DNA from: Nocardioides sp. Soil805
Lineage (GTDB): Bacteria; Actinomycetota; Actinomycetes; Propionibacteriales; Nocardioidaceae
Assembly: GCF_001429625.1 (NCBI RefSeq)
Contig: NZ_LMSU01000001.1
Location: forward strand, 1,796,003-1,860,002
Length of the DNA: 64,000 nt
Direction of reading: 5' to 3'
Shown here: one piece after another, positions 41,880 to 50,594 of the stretch
How positions within the stretch are numbered: position 1 is the first letter of the stretch
Layout: each line of letters opens with the position of its first letter
Position numbers and translations under genes: made by a program
Notes under the pieces: model-generated
The model's database searches: none
Seen by the model: only the letters and a program-made list of their open reading frames with translations
Told to the model about the DNA's origin: nothing

Positions 41880-43544
41880 TCACTGGCCGCCGACGCTGAC
41901 CGTGCTGAACTCCTCGGCCGTCAGCGGGCTCGGGACCACGCCCTCCACGTCGGGCCCGACCACGAGGGCGGGCGGCGAGTGGCTGATCGGGAGACCGGGG
42001 AGGTACTCCTCCATGATCTGCCGGTTGAGGTCCTCGAACGCGGTGGCCCGCTCGTCCTCGTCCACGATGGCGTCGGCCGCCTGGAGGTCGTCGGCGAGCT
42101 TCTTGCCCCACGGCATGACCTCGGTGCCGAAGTCGTTCTCCTTGAGGTTGCCGAAGAACGTGCCGATGAAGTTGAACGCCGAGTCGTAGTCACCGGTCCA
42201 GCCGAGCAGGTACGCGTCGTACTTGCCGGCGGTCACGTTGTCGAGGTAGCCGCCGTTCCAGGAGGCGGTCTTGACGTCGACCTTGATGCCGACGTCCTCG
42301 AGGTTGGTGCGCAGGGCCTCGTAGAGCTGCTGCGGGTCCGGCATGTACGGACGGCTGACCTCGGTCGGGTAGGCGAAGGTCAGGGTCATGCCCGTCGCGC
42401 CCGCCTCCTCGAGGAGCTGCTTGGCCTGCTCGGGGTCGTAGGCGTAGGGCTCGAGAGCGCTGTCGTAGCCGCTGACCGTCGAGGGCATGAACTGCGTCGC
42501 GACCTCGGCGCCCTCGGGCAGCTGCGTCTGGACGAGCTGCTCGCGGTTGAGGGCGTGGTAGATCGCCTGGCGGACCTTGAGGTCCTTGAGCTGCGGGTTG
42601 GCCTCGGGGTTGAAGCCGAGGTAGAAGATGTTGAACGGGTCGCGGACCTCGACGCTGTTGCCGCTCTCCTCCAGGCCCGGCCAGTCGGCGGGGTTGGGGA
42701 GGTCGTAGCCGTCGATGCTGCCGGCCTCGAGCTCCTGGCGACGGGTGCTCTCGTCCGGGATCACCCGGAAGGTCAGCTTGTCGGACGCGGGCGCGTCGCC
42801 CCAGTAGTCGTCGTACGCCTCCAGGCTGACGTTGCCGTCGGCCTGGTCGTACTCGACGAACTGGTAGGGGCCGGTGCCGACCGGGTTCTGCGCGTAGTCG
42901 GGGAAGCTGAAGCCCTCGCCCTGCGCCGCGATGTCGTTGGCGTTGCCCTCCTCCATCGCCTTCGGCGACTGCATCGCCAGCGCCGCGAGGGTGAGCATCG
43001 TCGGGAAGCCCGACGTGGACCGGTTGATGGTGACGGTCGCCTCGAACTCGTCGGTGGCCTCGCAGCTCTTGTACAGCGAGCCCTCCGGGTCGTTCTTGAA
43101 CGAGCCCATCACGTAGCCCCAGTACTCCGCGGCGACCTGGCCGGCCTCGTTCTGGTCGAACATCCGCTCGAAGTTGGCGCACACCGCGTCGGCGTTGAAG
43201 GGCTCGCCGTCGTGGAAGGTCACGTCGTCACGCAGCGTGAAGACCCACTCCGTGCCGTCCTCGTTGGAGGTCCACTCGGTGGCGAGCTCCGGGATGACCT
43301 CGGCGCTGCCCGGCTCGATGCCCAGCAGGCCCTGGAACATCTGCCGCGTGACGCGGAAGGTCTCGCCGTCGGTCGCGTAGAGGGGGTCGAACATCTCGGG
43401 GGCACCGGCGGCGCCGAAGGTGAACGTCGACTCGTCGCCGCCGCCCTCCCCGCCGTCACCGCGCTCGGACTCGGCGCACGACGCCGTGGCCAGCGCGAGT
43501 GCGCCCACCACGGCCAGGGACGCCAGCTTGCGGACTGGTTTCAT
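41880..43544 (-). CDS. peptide ABC transporter substrate-binding lipoprotein (family 5)
   Basis: The product has 554 residues from ATG 43,544, with GAGGTG upstream; the open frame goes on far 5' but only as antisense to the subtilase gene. A lipoprotein signal ends ATASCAES with C23 as the lipidated residue. The mature part is SBP_bac_5: EMFDPLYATDGETFRVTRQM then FQGLLGIEPG, and EWVFTLRDDVTFHDGEPFNA, the family's standard opening. It captures peptides, or possibly opines or glycosides, outside the membrane and hands them to the OppB/C channel. The substrate is not readable. Confidence 0.93.
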   Translation of the reverse strand: MKPVRKLASLAVVGALALATASCAESERGDGGEGGGDESTFTFGAAGAPEMFDPLYATDGETFRVTRQMFQGLLGIEPGSAEVIPELATEWTSNEDGTEWVFTLRDDVTFHDGEPFNADAVCANFERMFDQNEAGQVAAEYWGYVMGSFKNDPEGSLYKSCEATDEFEATVTINRSTSGFPTMLTLAALAMQSPKAMEEGNANDIAAQGEGFSFPDYAQNPVGTGPYQFVEYDQADGNVSLEAYDDYWGDAPASDKLTFRVIPDESTRRQELEAGSIDGYDLPNPADWPGLEESGNSVEVRDPFNIFYLGFNPEANPQLKDLKVRQAIYHALNREQLVQTQLPEGAEVATQFMPSTVSGYDSALEPYAYDPEQAKQLLEEAGATGMTLTFAYPTEVSRPYMPDPQQLYEALRTNLEDVGIKVDVKTASWNGGYLDNVTAGKYDAYLLGWTGDYDSAFNFIGTFFGNLKENDFGTEVMPWGKKLADDLQAADAIVDEDERATAFEDLNRQIMEEYLPGLPISHSPPALVVGPDVEGVVPSPLTAEEFSTVSVGGQ

Positions 43545-43696
43545 CAGATCAACACCTCGCTGTCGGTGTGGTCCACCTCCACGCCGGCCCGGCCCGAACG
43601 TGACCCACGTCACTGAGGGTCGGCACTCTAGCCCGACCGCGGACACGACGGGGACACGAGCGCGACACGACCAGAGAACGGGTGCGCGCCGCACGA

Positions 43697-44437
43697 TCAG
43701 GTGTCGGCAGCGACGACGACGTACGGCGCGCGGCCTGCCAGGCGGGTCACCACGACCGCCGTGGTGAGCATGGTGAGGGCGATCGCGGCCAGGACGACGA
43801 GCTGGAACTGGGCCGCCACCACCGGCGTGGCGCCGCCGAACAGGGCGCCCACGAAGGCGCCCGGGAGGGTGACGAGACCGGTGGAGCGGGTCTGGTCGAG
43901 GGTCGGGAGCAGCGCTTCGCGAGCCGCGGTGCGCCCCACGTCGTCGTACGCCTGCGCCGGAGTGGCACCGAGGGAGAGCCACGCCTCGACCTCGTCTCGC
44001 CGGGCTCGCGCGTCCCGCAGGAAGGTGCGCCCCGCGAGGGTCGCGGCACTCATCGCGTTGCCGATCACGATGCCGGCGACCGCGACGACGTAGCGCGCCT
44101 CGAGGTCGACGAGCCGGAGGCCGAAGACGAGGACCAGCGACGCGGTGGCGCCCGCGACCACCCCGACCAGGGCGATGCGGCGACCTCCGACGAGACCCGC
44201 CACCCGGCCGCCGGCGGTCCACGTCGCGGTCGTCACCATCAGGAGCACGAACAGGGCGACCGTCCAGGGCACGGCGAGCACCCCGCGCAGGATCAGGGCC
44301 ACCGCCGCCAGCTGGACGCTCGCGCGCAGGATCGCGGTCACCGGCAGCCAGCCGAGCCGGACCCGCGCGAGGCGCGCCAGCACGAACGTCGTCAGGGCGA
44401 CGACCAGCAGTCCCAGGCCCCACCAGACGTGCTCCAC
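43697..44437 (-). CDS. UPF0014 (FetB/YbbM-like) membrane permease
   Basis: The product has 246 residues from GTG 44,437, nine bases after GGGAGG; the ATG at 44,446 sits on that site and is less likely. Seven or so helices are seen, beginning WGLGLLVVALTTFVLARLA. The family core follows: ASVQLAAVALILRGV, VVAVAGIVIGNAMSAATLA, EVEAWLSLGATPAQA and TGLVTLPGAFVGALFGGATP. In E. coli FetA-FetB this subunit, with an ATPase, exports iron. No ATPase gene of that type is adjacent here, so the partner must be elsewhere. Confidence 0.88.
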   Translation of the reverse strand: MEHVWWGLGLLVVALTTFVLARLARVRLGWLPVTAILRASVQLAAVALILRGVLAVPWTVALFVLLMVTTATWTAGGRVAGLVGGRRIALVGVVAGATASLVLVFGLRLVDLEARYVVAVAGIVIGNAMSAATLAGRTFLRDARARRDEVEAWLSLGATPAQAYDDVGRTAAREALLPTLDQTRSTGLVTLPGAFVGALFGGATPVVAAQFQLVVLAAIALTMLTTAVVVTRLAGRAPYVVVAADT

Positions 44438-44573
44438 GCGTCGCATCCTCCCGCACCGCGGGGACACCCGCCGTGACCCGTGGGGCTCCGGCTCGTTCAC
44501 CCCACATCGCCTCGTGACCCGACCGACCGGGTCGCACCGCACCGAACGCGACGGGGCGTGGAGGGATTCGATC

Positions 44574-46049
44574 GTGCGCATCACGACCACACCGGTGAGG
44601 AGCCTGGCCGTCGGCGCCGTCGCGCTCGTCGCCGCAGCCAGCCTCACCGTCCCGACGTCCGCCACCGCGGCGGACTCCGGCGAGCGGGCCGACCTGTCGT
44701 CCGGGCTCGTCACCCAGCTGGCCCGGCTCGACGCCGGCACGCCCACCTCGGTGATGGTGCACGGCGCCACGCTGCAGCAGGCGCGCGACGCCGTCGCGGC
44801 GACCGGGATGACCGCGGTCACCAGCTTCGACAAGATCGCCGTCGTCGTGGCCACCGGCACCGGCAGCCAGGTGCAGGCGGTGCGCTCGGAACCGGGCGTG
44901 ACCCACGTCGAGGGCAACCAGGCGATCGACCTGTTCCAGGACACCAGCAACACCGCCACCCGTGGCTACGAGGCGACCCAGACCCTGACGGGTGCCGACG
45001 GCCAGAAGCTCACCGGCCACGGCGTCAGCGTCGCGGTGATCGACTCCGGCGTCGACCCCACCCACCCCTACTTCAAGGAGCCCGACGGCAGCAGCGCCGT
45101 GGTGGCCAACCTCAAGACGCTGTGCGACCCCCTCGAGGCCGTCTGCTCGGTCCAGAGGGTGCCCACCTCGGTCGACACCGACACCCTGTCGGTCGGCGGC
45201 CACGGCACCCACGTCAACGGCATCGTGGCCGGCAACCCGGTCACGCTGAGCAGTGGCAAGAAGCTCCAGGGTGCCGCGCCCGGCGCCAAGCTCGTCTCCG
45301 TCTCCACCGGTGCCGGCCTGTTCATCATCGGCGCCGACGCCGCGCTCAACTGGGTGCTCGAGAACCACGAGGCGCCCTGCGGAGCCGGTGTCCCGGCCAC
45401 GACGTGCCCGCCGATCAAGGTCACCAACAACTCCTACGGCCCGAGCGGCGGTGGCGCGTTCGACCCCGAGTCGGCGACGGTCAAGCTCCAGCGCGCCCTG
45501 GCCGCCGAGGGCGTCGTGACCGTGTGGGCCAACGGCAACGACGGCGGGGACGGCTCGACCAGCCTGTCCAACCCGCCCGGCACCGACCCCACCGGCGGCA
45601 TCATCTCGGTGGCGTCCTACTACGACCAGGACACCGGCACCCGTGAGGGCACCGTGTCGGACTTCAGCTCGCGGGGCCGGGCCGGCGACCAGTCGACGTA
45701 CCCCGACATCTCAGCACCCGGCGAGAACATCACCTCCTCGTGCCGGCTCTACCTGGCCATCTGCGCGACCGGCCTCGCCCCGGAGAACGGCCCCGGCCCG
45801 CTCGACGTGGGCACGTTCAACACCATCAGCGGCACGTCGATGGCGGCGCCGCACATCGCCGGCATCGTCGCCCAGCTGTTCCAGGCGGACCCCACCGCGA
45901 CCCCGGCCGAGGTGGAGGCCGCGCTGAAGACGACCGCGCACAAGTACGCCGACGGCGCGGCCTACGAGCCGGGACCGCTCGGCACCACGTCGTACGACAA
46001 GGGCTACGGCCTCGTCGACGTGGTCGCGGCCGCGGAGGCGATCCGCTGA
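44574..46049 (+). CDS. secreted subtilisin-like serine protease (S8)
   Basis: The product has 491 residues from GTG 44,574, with GGAGGG upstream. A signal peptide is evident (SLAVGAVALVAAASLTVPTS then ATAA). Residues about 45-120 are an inhibitor-I9-like propeptide. The catalytic triad is D157 (VAVIDSGVDPTHP), H210 (GGHGTHVNGIVAG) and S422 (ISGTSMAAPHIAG), with the oxyanion asparagine in WANGNDG (about 322). It should be exported and self-processed, then degrade extracellular protein. There is no cell-wall sorting or membrane tail at the C-terminus. A strong terminator follows at 46,071. Confidence 0.95.
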   Translation: MRITTTPVRSLAVGAVALVAAASLTVPTSATAADSGERADLSSGLVTQLARLDAGTPTSVMVHGATLQQARDAVAATGMTAVTSFDKIAVVVATGTGSQVQAVRSEPGVTHVEGNQAIDLFQDTSNTATRGYEATQTLTGADGQKLTGHGVSVAVIDSGVDPTHPYFKEPDGSSAVVANLKTLCDPLEAVCSVQRVPTSVDTDTLSVGGHGTHVNGIVAGNPVTLSSGKKLQGAAPGAKLVSVSTGAGLFIIGADAALNWVLENHEAPCGAGVPATTCPPIKVTNNSYGPSGGGAFDPESATVKLQRALAAEGVVTVWANGNDGGDGSTSLSNPPGTDPTGGIISVASYYDQDTGTREGTVSDFSSRGRAGDQSTYPDISAPGENITSSCRLYLAICATGLAPENGPGPLDVGTFNTISGTSMAAPHIAGIVAQLFQADPTATPAEVEAALKTTAHKYADGAAYEPGPLGTTSYDKGYGLVDVVAAAEAIR

Positions 46050-46070
46050 CCCGGACCTGACCCCCCGGGC

Positions 46071-46109
46071 CCGGTGGCCGTCGTCCGTCTCGGGGACGAC
46101 GGCCACCGG
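46071..46109 (+). terminator. terminator of the subtilase gene
   Basis: A 16-bp perfect stem, CCGGTGGCCGTCGTCC with GGACGACGGCCACCGG, closes over a seven-base loop 22 bases after the stop codon. There is no T-run, which is common for actinobacterial terminators. Confidence 0.75.
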
Positions 46110-46213
46110 TGCGACCGGGCCACCCGCAGGGGTGTTGGCCCGCGTGGTGCTGGGTGGCAGGTTCGAAGGGAGCCCGGCCCTCCGGGAACCAGCATGTGAA
46201 CGAGGTGTGAGTC

Positions 46214-46387
46214 ATGGGTCTTGACGACAAGATCAAGAACACGGCCGAGGACCTGACCGGCAAGGGCAAGGAAGCCACCGGGAAGGCCACGGACAACGAC
46301 CGCCTGGAGGCCGAGGGCAAGAACGACCAGGCCAAGTCGGACGTCAAGCAGGCCGGCGAGAAGGTCAAGGACGCCTTCAAGCACTGA
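46214..46387 (+). CDS. CsbD-like stress protein
   Basis: A 57-residue protein starting with ATG 46,214 after GAGGTG. The sequence MGLDDKIKNTAEDLTGKGKE, then ATGKATDNDRLEAEGKNDQA, then an amphipathic lysine-rich end is the CsbD family. Members are highly charged, small and abundant under general stress in many bacteria. Their molecular role is not settled. It is flanked by terminators on both sides and so appears to be a single-gene transcript. Confidence 0.85.
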   Translation: MGLDDKIKNTAEDLTGKGKEATGKATDNDRLEAEGKNDQAKSDVKQAGEKVKDAFKH

Positions 46388-46442
46388 CCCTTCGGGGAGA
46401 GCGTCGCCCCCTGGGGCGGCCCGCCGTTCTCGCGAACGGCAG

Positions 46443-46474
46443 CGAGGGACATCGATGGGGGTCGGTGTCCCTCG
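46443..46474. terminator. bidirectional hairpin between CsbD-like and HAD genes
   Basis: A nine-bp stem, CGAGGGACA with TGTCCCTCG around 14 bases, sits between the 3' ends of the converging csbD-like and HAD-hydrolase genes. It can serve either transcript. Confidence 0.6.
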
Positions 46475-46491
46475 TCCCGTTCCCGGACCCG

Positions 46492-47157
46492 TCAGCGACG
46501 GGCCGGACGCACCAGGTCGCCCCACTCCAGCCCGACGAGGTCGCCCGGCGACTCGACCACGAGCGCCGCACCCGCCTCCTCCAGCTCGGCCCGGGAGTAG
46601 CCGCCGGTCAGCACCGTGACGCAGGCCAGCCCGATCCGCGAGGCCGCCTCGACGTCGTACGGCGTGTCCCCGACCAGCACCGCCCGCTCGCCCGACACCC
46701 GGTCCAGGGCGACGACGAGGATGTCGGCCTCGGGCTTGGACTCCTCGGCGTCGTCCGACGAGGTCACGGCCGCCACCTCGTCGGCGACGTCCAGCATCCG
46801 CACGGCCTCGTGGGCGAAGCGCTCGGCCCCCGACGACGCCAGCACCACGACGTGGCCCCGCTGGTGCAGGTCGACGACGAGGTCGCGGGCGCCGGGCAGC
46901 GGGGCGACCTCGTCGAGCAGCGCGGCGTACTCGCTCTGCCAGCGCTCGCGCAGCGCGTCACCGTGCCGGTCCTCGACCTCCACGCCCGCGACCTCGGCCA
47001 CCAGCTTGTCCCCGCCCATCCCGATGGAGCGGTGGATCCGCCACAGGGGCACGTCGACGTGGTGGCGGACGAAGGCCCGGTGCCACGCGACGGCGTGGTG
47101 GTAGGTCGAGTCGACGAGCGTGCCGTCGATGTCCAGGAGCACGACCGGGGTATCCAT
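46492..47157 (-). CDS. HAD-family hydrolase (phosphoglycolate phosphatase/beta-PGM-like)
   Basis: The product has 221 residues from ATG 47,157; there is little ribosome site, so translation may be leaderless or start from the upstream in-frame codons. HAD motif I is LLDIDGTLVDST, motif II VVLASSGAERF, motif III the K of EESKPEADIL and motif IV VLVGDTPYDVEAA. The cap is helical (type C1). It removes phosphate from a small molecule in the cytoplasm; the substrate is unknown. It is divergent from recC with a 92-base gap. Confidence 0.9.
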   Translation of the reverse strand: MDTPVVLLDIDGTLVDSTYHHAVAWHRAFVRHHVDVPLWRIHRSIGMGGDKLVAEVAGVEVEDRHGDALRERWQSEYAALLDEVAPLPGARDLVVDLHQRGHVVVLASSGAERFAHEAVRMLDVADEVAAVTSSDDAEESKPEADILVVALDRVSGERAVLVGDTPYDVEAASRIGLACVTVLTGGYSRAELEEAGAALVVESPGDLVGLEWGDLVRPARR

Positions 47158-47249
47158 GCGTCGACGGTAACCAGCGCGGTCGCCGGTCCGCACCCTCCCC
47201 CGGGGCGCCGGTCCGGAGTGCTGTCGGTGCCGGATGGCAGGGTGACGTC

Positions 47250-50200
47250 ATGGCCCTGCACCTCCATGTCGCCGAGCGCACCGACGCGCTGGCCGACGGT
47301 CTCGCCGACCTGCTGGCGACGCCGCTCGGCGACCCGTTCGCACGCGAGGTCGTGGTGGTGCCCGCACGCGGGGTCGAGCGGTGGCTGACCCAGCGGCTCA
47401 GCCACCGCCTCGGCGTCGGCGGGCGGCGGGGCGACGGCGTGTGCGCCGGGGTCGACTTCGTGACCCCCCACTCGCTGGTGGCGATGCTGCTCGGCAAGGA
47501 CTCCGAGGACCCGTGGGACCCCGACCGGCTCGCGTGGCCGTTGCTCGAGGTCATCGACTCCTGTCTCGGCGAGACCGGCTTCGAGGCGTTGAGCCGTCAT
47601 CTCGGCCACCTCGACACCGGCGCGGAGCGCAAGGCGCGCCGCTACGCGGTGGCCCGCCGGCTGGCGGGACTCTTCGCGTCGTACGCCGTCCAGCGTCCCG
47701 CGCTCGTCGGGGACTGGCGCGAGGGACGCGACACCGACGGCGCCGGAGGCGTCCTCGACGACGACCTACACTGGCAGGCCGAGCTGTGGCGGCGGCTGCT
47801 GGCTCACGTCGGCGCGACCCCGCCCGACGTGCGGCACGCCGAGACCGTGGCGCGGCTGCGCGCCGGTGGCGACGACCTCGACCTGCCGCCCCGGCTCTCC
47901 CTCTTCGGCCACACCCGACTGCCGGTGACCGAGGTCGCGCTCCTGCGCGCCCTCGGCGAGCTGCGCGACGTCCACCTGTGGCTGCCTCAGGCCTCCACCA
48001 CGCTCTGGGAGGAGCTGGCGCCGACCGCAGCGCAGGGCCCGGTGCCGCGCACCGACGACACGTCCGCGGAGGCCGTCGGCCACCCGCTGCTCGCCTCGCT
48101 GGGCCGCGACTCCCGCGAGCTGCGGCGCGGCCTGGGGGAGGCCGCCGTCGCGGTCGGCCCCACCCCTCCCCTGCCCGACACCCTGCTGGGCTGGCTCCAG
48201 CACGACCTGCGCGCCAACGCCGCGCCCGACGCCGACCTGAGGGCCGGGCGTCCCTCGGGCGACCCCTCGGTGCAGGTGCACGCCTGCCACGGCGCGGCCC
48301 GGCAGGTCGACGTCCTGCGCGAGGTGCTCGTGGGGCTGCTCCAGGACGACCCGACCCTCGAGCCGCGCGACATCCTGGTGATGTGCCCGGACATCGAGTC
48401 CTACGCACCCCTGATCTCCGCGGGGTTCGGGCTCGCCGACGTCACCGCCGACGGGGCCGGCCACCCCGCCCACCAGCTGCGGGTCCGGCTCGCCGACCGC
48501 TCGCTCGGCGCCACCAACCCGCTCCTCGGCGTCGCGGCCGCCCTCGTCGAGCTCGCCGGGGGACGGCTCACCGCGACCCAGGTGCTCGACCTCGCCGGCG
48601 CCGATCCGGTCCGGGCCCGCTTCGGGTGGGGCGACGACGACCTCGAGCGGGTCTCGCACTGGGTCGCCGAGTCCGGCATCCGCTGGGGGTACGACGCCGC
48701 GCACCGCCGCACCTTCGGCGTCCCGGTCGACGCCAACACCTGGCGCTTCGGGATGCGGCGGGTGCTGCTGGGCGCGGCGATGTCCGGGCAGGGCCACCGG
48801 TTCGTCGGGGGCACGCTGCCGATCGACGACGTCGGGGACGGCGACCTCGAGCTCGCCGGACGCTTCGCCGAGCTCGTCGAGCGGCTGCACGCCTTCACCG
48901 AGCGGGCCGAGCGCGCGCAGACCGTCGAGGAGTGGACCGCGGCCATCTCCGAGGCCGTGCACCGGCTCACCTCGACCGCCCTGGCCGACGCCTGGCAGCT
49001 GGCGCAGTTCGACCGGGAGATCGGCCGCATCAGCTCCAGCGTCAGCGGGGCCACCACGACCCTGCGGCACGCCGACGTGCGCGCCCTGCTGCAGCACCGG
49101 CTGCGGGGTCGACCGACCCGCTCCAACTTCCGCACCGGCACCCTGACGGTCTGCACCATGGTCCCCATGCGCTCGGTGCCGCACCGGGTGGTCTGCCTGG
49201 TCGGCCTCGACGACGGCGTCTTCCCCCGCATCGCCTCCGTCGACGGCGACGACGTGCTGGCCCGCCGCCCGCTCACCGGCGAGCGCGACCTGCGCTCGGA
49301 GGACCGCCAGCTGCTGCTCGACGCGATCGGGGCGGCCACCGAGACCCTGGTGGTCACCTACACCGGCCACGGCGAGCACAACGGCGCCGCCCGGCCGCCC
49401 GCCGTGCCCCTCGGCGAGCTGCTCGACGCCCTCGACCGCACCGCTGCCGCGCCCGTGCGCGACCGGCTGCTCGTGCACCACCCCCTCCAGCCGTTCGACG
49501 AGGTCAACCTCGTGCCCGGTCGGCTCGGGGGCGCGGAGCCCTTCACCTTCGACCAGACGGCGCTGGCGGGGGCCCTGGCCGCGCGCCGACCCCGCATCGA
49601 GGTGCGCGAGCTGGTGCCCGAGCCGCTGCCGGCACCGGAGGCCGCGACCGACGTCGCGCTCGCCGACCTCCACGACTTCTTCGCCCACCCGGTCCGCGGC
49701 TTCTTCCGCAGCCGGTTGCGGATCAGCACCCCCTACGACGCCGACGAGGCGAAGGACGCCGTCCCGATCGTCCTCGACGGGCTGGAGCAGTGGGCGGTGG
49801 GCGACCGTCTCGTGGGCGACGTGCTGGCCGGCGCCGACCCGCAGACGGGGATGGTCGCCGAGCAGCTGCGCGGGCTGCTGCCCCCCGGCGAGCTGGGGGT
49901 CGGCGTGCTCACCTCGATCGTGCAGAAGGTCAAGCCGCTGGTCACCCACGGGCTGTCGCTGCGCACGGGCCCTCCCCGGTCCCTCGACGTGGACATCGAC
50001 CTCGGCGACCGACGTGTCACGGGCACGATCGGCCAGGTGTGGGGCAACAACCGGGTCGCGGTCAGCTACTCCAGCCTCGGCGCCAAGCACCGCCTCGCCG
50101 CGTGGATCGACGCGCTGGCGCTGGCGGCCGGCCACCCCGACGAGAACTGGACGATGCACACGGTCGGCAAGCACCGCACCGGCGGCCAGGTGGCGATGGT

Positions 50201-50594
50201 CCGCCCGCTGGCCGAGCACGACGCCCGCGCCTGGCTGCGCCAGCTCATCGACGTCCACGACCGGGGCCAGTGCGAGCCCCTGCCGCTGCCCGTGCGGACG
50301 TCGCTGGCCTACGCCGAGGACTACCGCTTCGCCCTGGCCGGGCGGGAGTCCGACCCCGACCTCAAGGCCGACCGTGAGTGGACCACCCCGCGCTTCAACG
50401 AGTCCGGCTTCCCGCGCGAGGACCGCGACGCCTGGCACGTGCGCGCCTTCGGCGAGCACCCGCCGTACTCCTTGCTGACCGCGCCGCTGCGCGGCGACGA
50501 GACCGGGCCGGCTCCGCACCGGCTCGCCCACTACGCGTGGCTCACGTGGGGACCGCTGCTGGGCGAGGGGCGCGAGCTGGTGAGGTCGCTGTGA
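47250..50594 (+). CDS. recC: RecBCD subunit RecC (exodeoxyribonuclease V gamma chain)
   Basis: The product has 1114 residues, normal for RecC. RecC is a dead helicase and nuclease scaffold that splits the DNA duplex and recognises chi in the repair machine. Seen are the opening LHLHVAERTDALADGLADLL, VVVPARGVERWLTQRLSHRL, HSLVAMLLGKD, then SLFGHTRLPVTEVALLRALG and MVPMRSVPHRVVCLVGLDDG with FPR following, all in family order. The final 300 residues are the inactive nuclease-like domain. Its stop overlaps recB's start (GTGA). Confidence 0.93.
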   Translation: MALHLHVAERTDALADGLADLLATPLGDPFAREVVVVPARGVERWLTQRLSHRLGVGGRRGDGVCAGVDFVTPHSLVAMLLGKDSEDPWDPDRLAWPLLEVIDSCLGETGFEALSRHLGHLDTGAERKARRYAVARRLAGLFASYAVQRPALVGDWREGRDTDGAGGVLDDDLHWQAELWRRLLAHVGATPPDVRHAETVARLRAGGDDLDLPPRLSLFGHTRLPVTEVALLRALGELRDVHLWLPQASTTLWEELAPTAAQGPVPRTDDTSAEAVGHPLLASLGRDSRELRRGLGEAAVAVGPTPPLPDTLLGWLQHDLRANAAPDADLRAGRPSGDPSVQVHACHGAARQVDVLREVLVGLLQDDPTLEPRDILVMCPDIESYAPLISAGFGLADVTADGAGHPAHQLRVRLADRSLGATNPLLGVAAALVELAGGRLTATQVLDLAGADPVRARFGWGDDDLERVSHWVAESGIRWGYDAAHRRTFGVPVDANTWRFGMRRVLLGAAMSGQGHRFVGGTLPIDDVGDGDLELAGRFAELVERLHAFTERAERAQTVEEWTAAISEAVHRLTSTALADAWQLAQFDREIGRISSSVSGATTTLRHADVRALLQHRLRGRPTRSNFRTGTLTVCTMVPMRSVPHRVVCLVGLDDGVFPRIASVDGDDVLARRPLTGERDLRSEDRQLLLDAIGAATETLVVTYTGHGEHNGAARPPAVPLGELLDALDRTAAAPVRDRLLVHHPLQPFDEVNLVPGRLGGAEPFTFDQTALAGALAARRPRIEVRELVPEPLPAPEAATDVALADLHDFFAHPVRGFFRSRLRISTPYDADEAKDAVPIVLDGLEQWAVGDRLVGDVLAGADPQTGMVAEQLRGLLPPGELGVGVLTSIVQKVKPLVTHGLSLRTGPPRSLDVDIDLGDRRVTGTIGQVWGNNRVAVSYSSLGAKHRLAAWIDALALAAGHPDENWTMHTVGKHRTGGQVAMVRPLAEHDARAWLRQLIDVHDRGQCEPLPLPVRTSLAYAEDYRFALAGRESDPDLKADREWTTPRFNESGFPREDRDAWHVRAFGEHPPYSLLTAPLRGDETGPAPHRLAHYAWLTWGPLLGEGRELVRSL

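Noticed and set aside
41880..45368. A very long minus-strand open frame through the binding-protein gene and beyond
   Set aside because: Only the part from ATG 43,544 is a real protein. The upstream extension is antisense to the permease and subtilase genes and is an artefact of high GC content.
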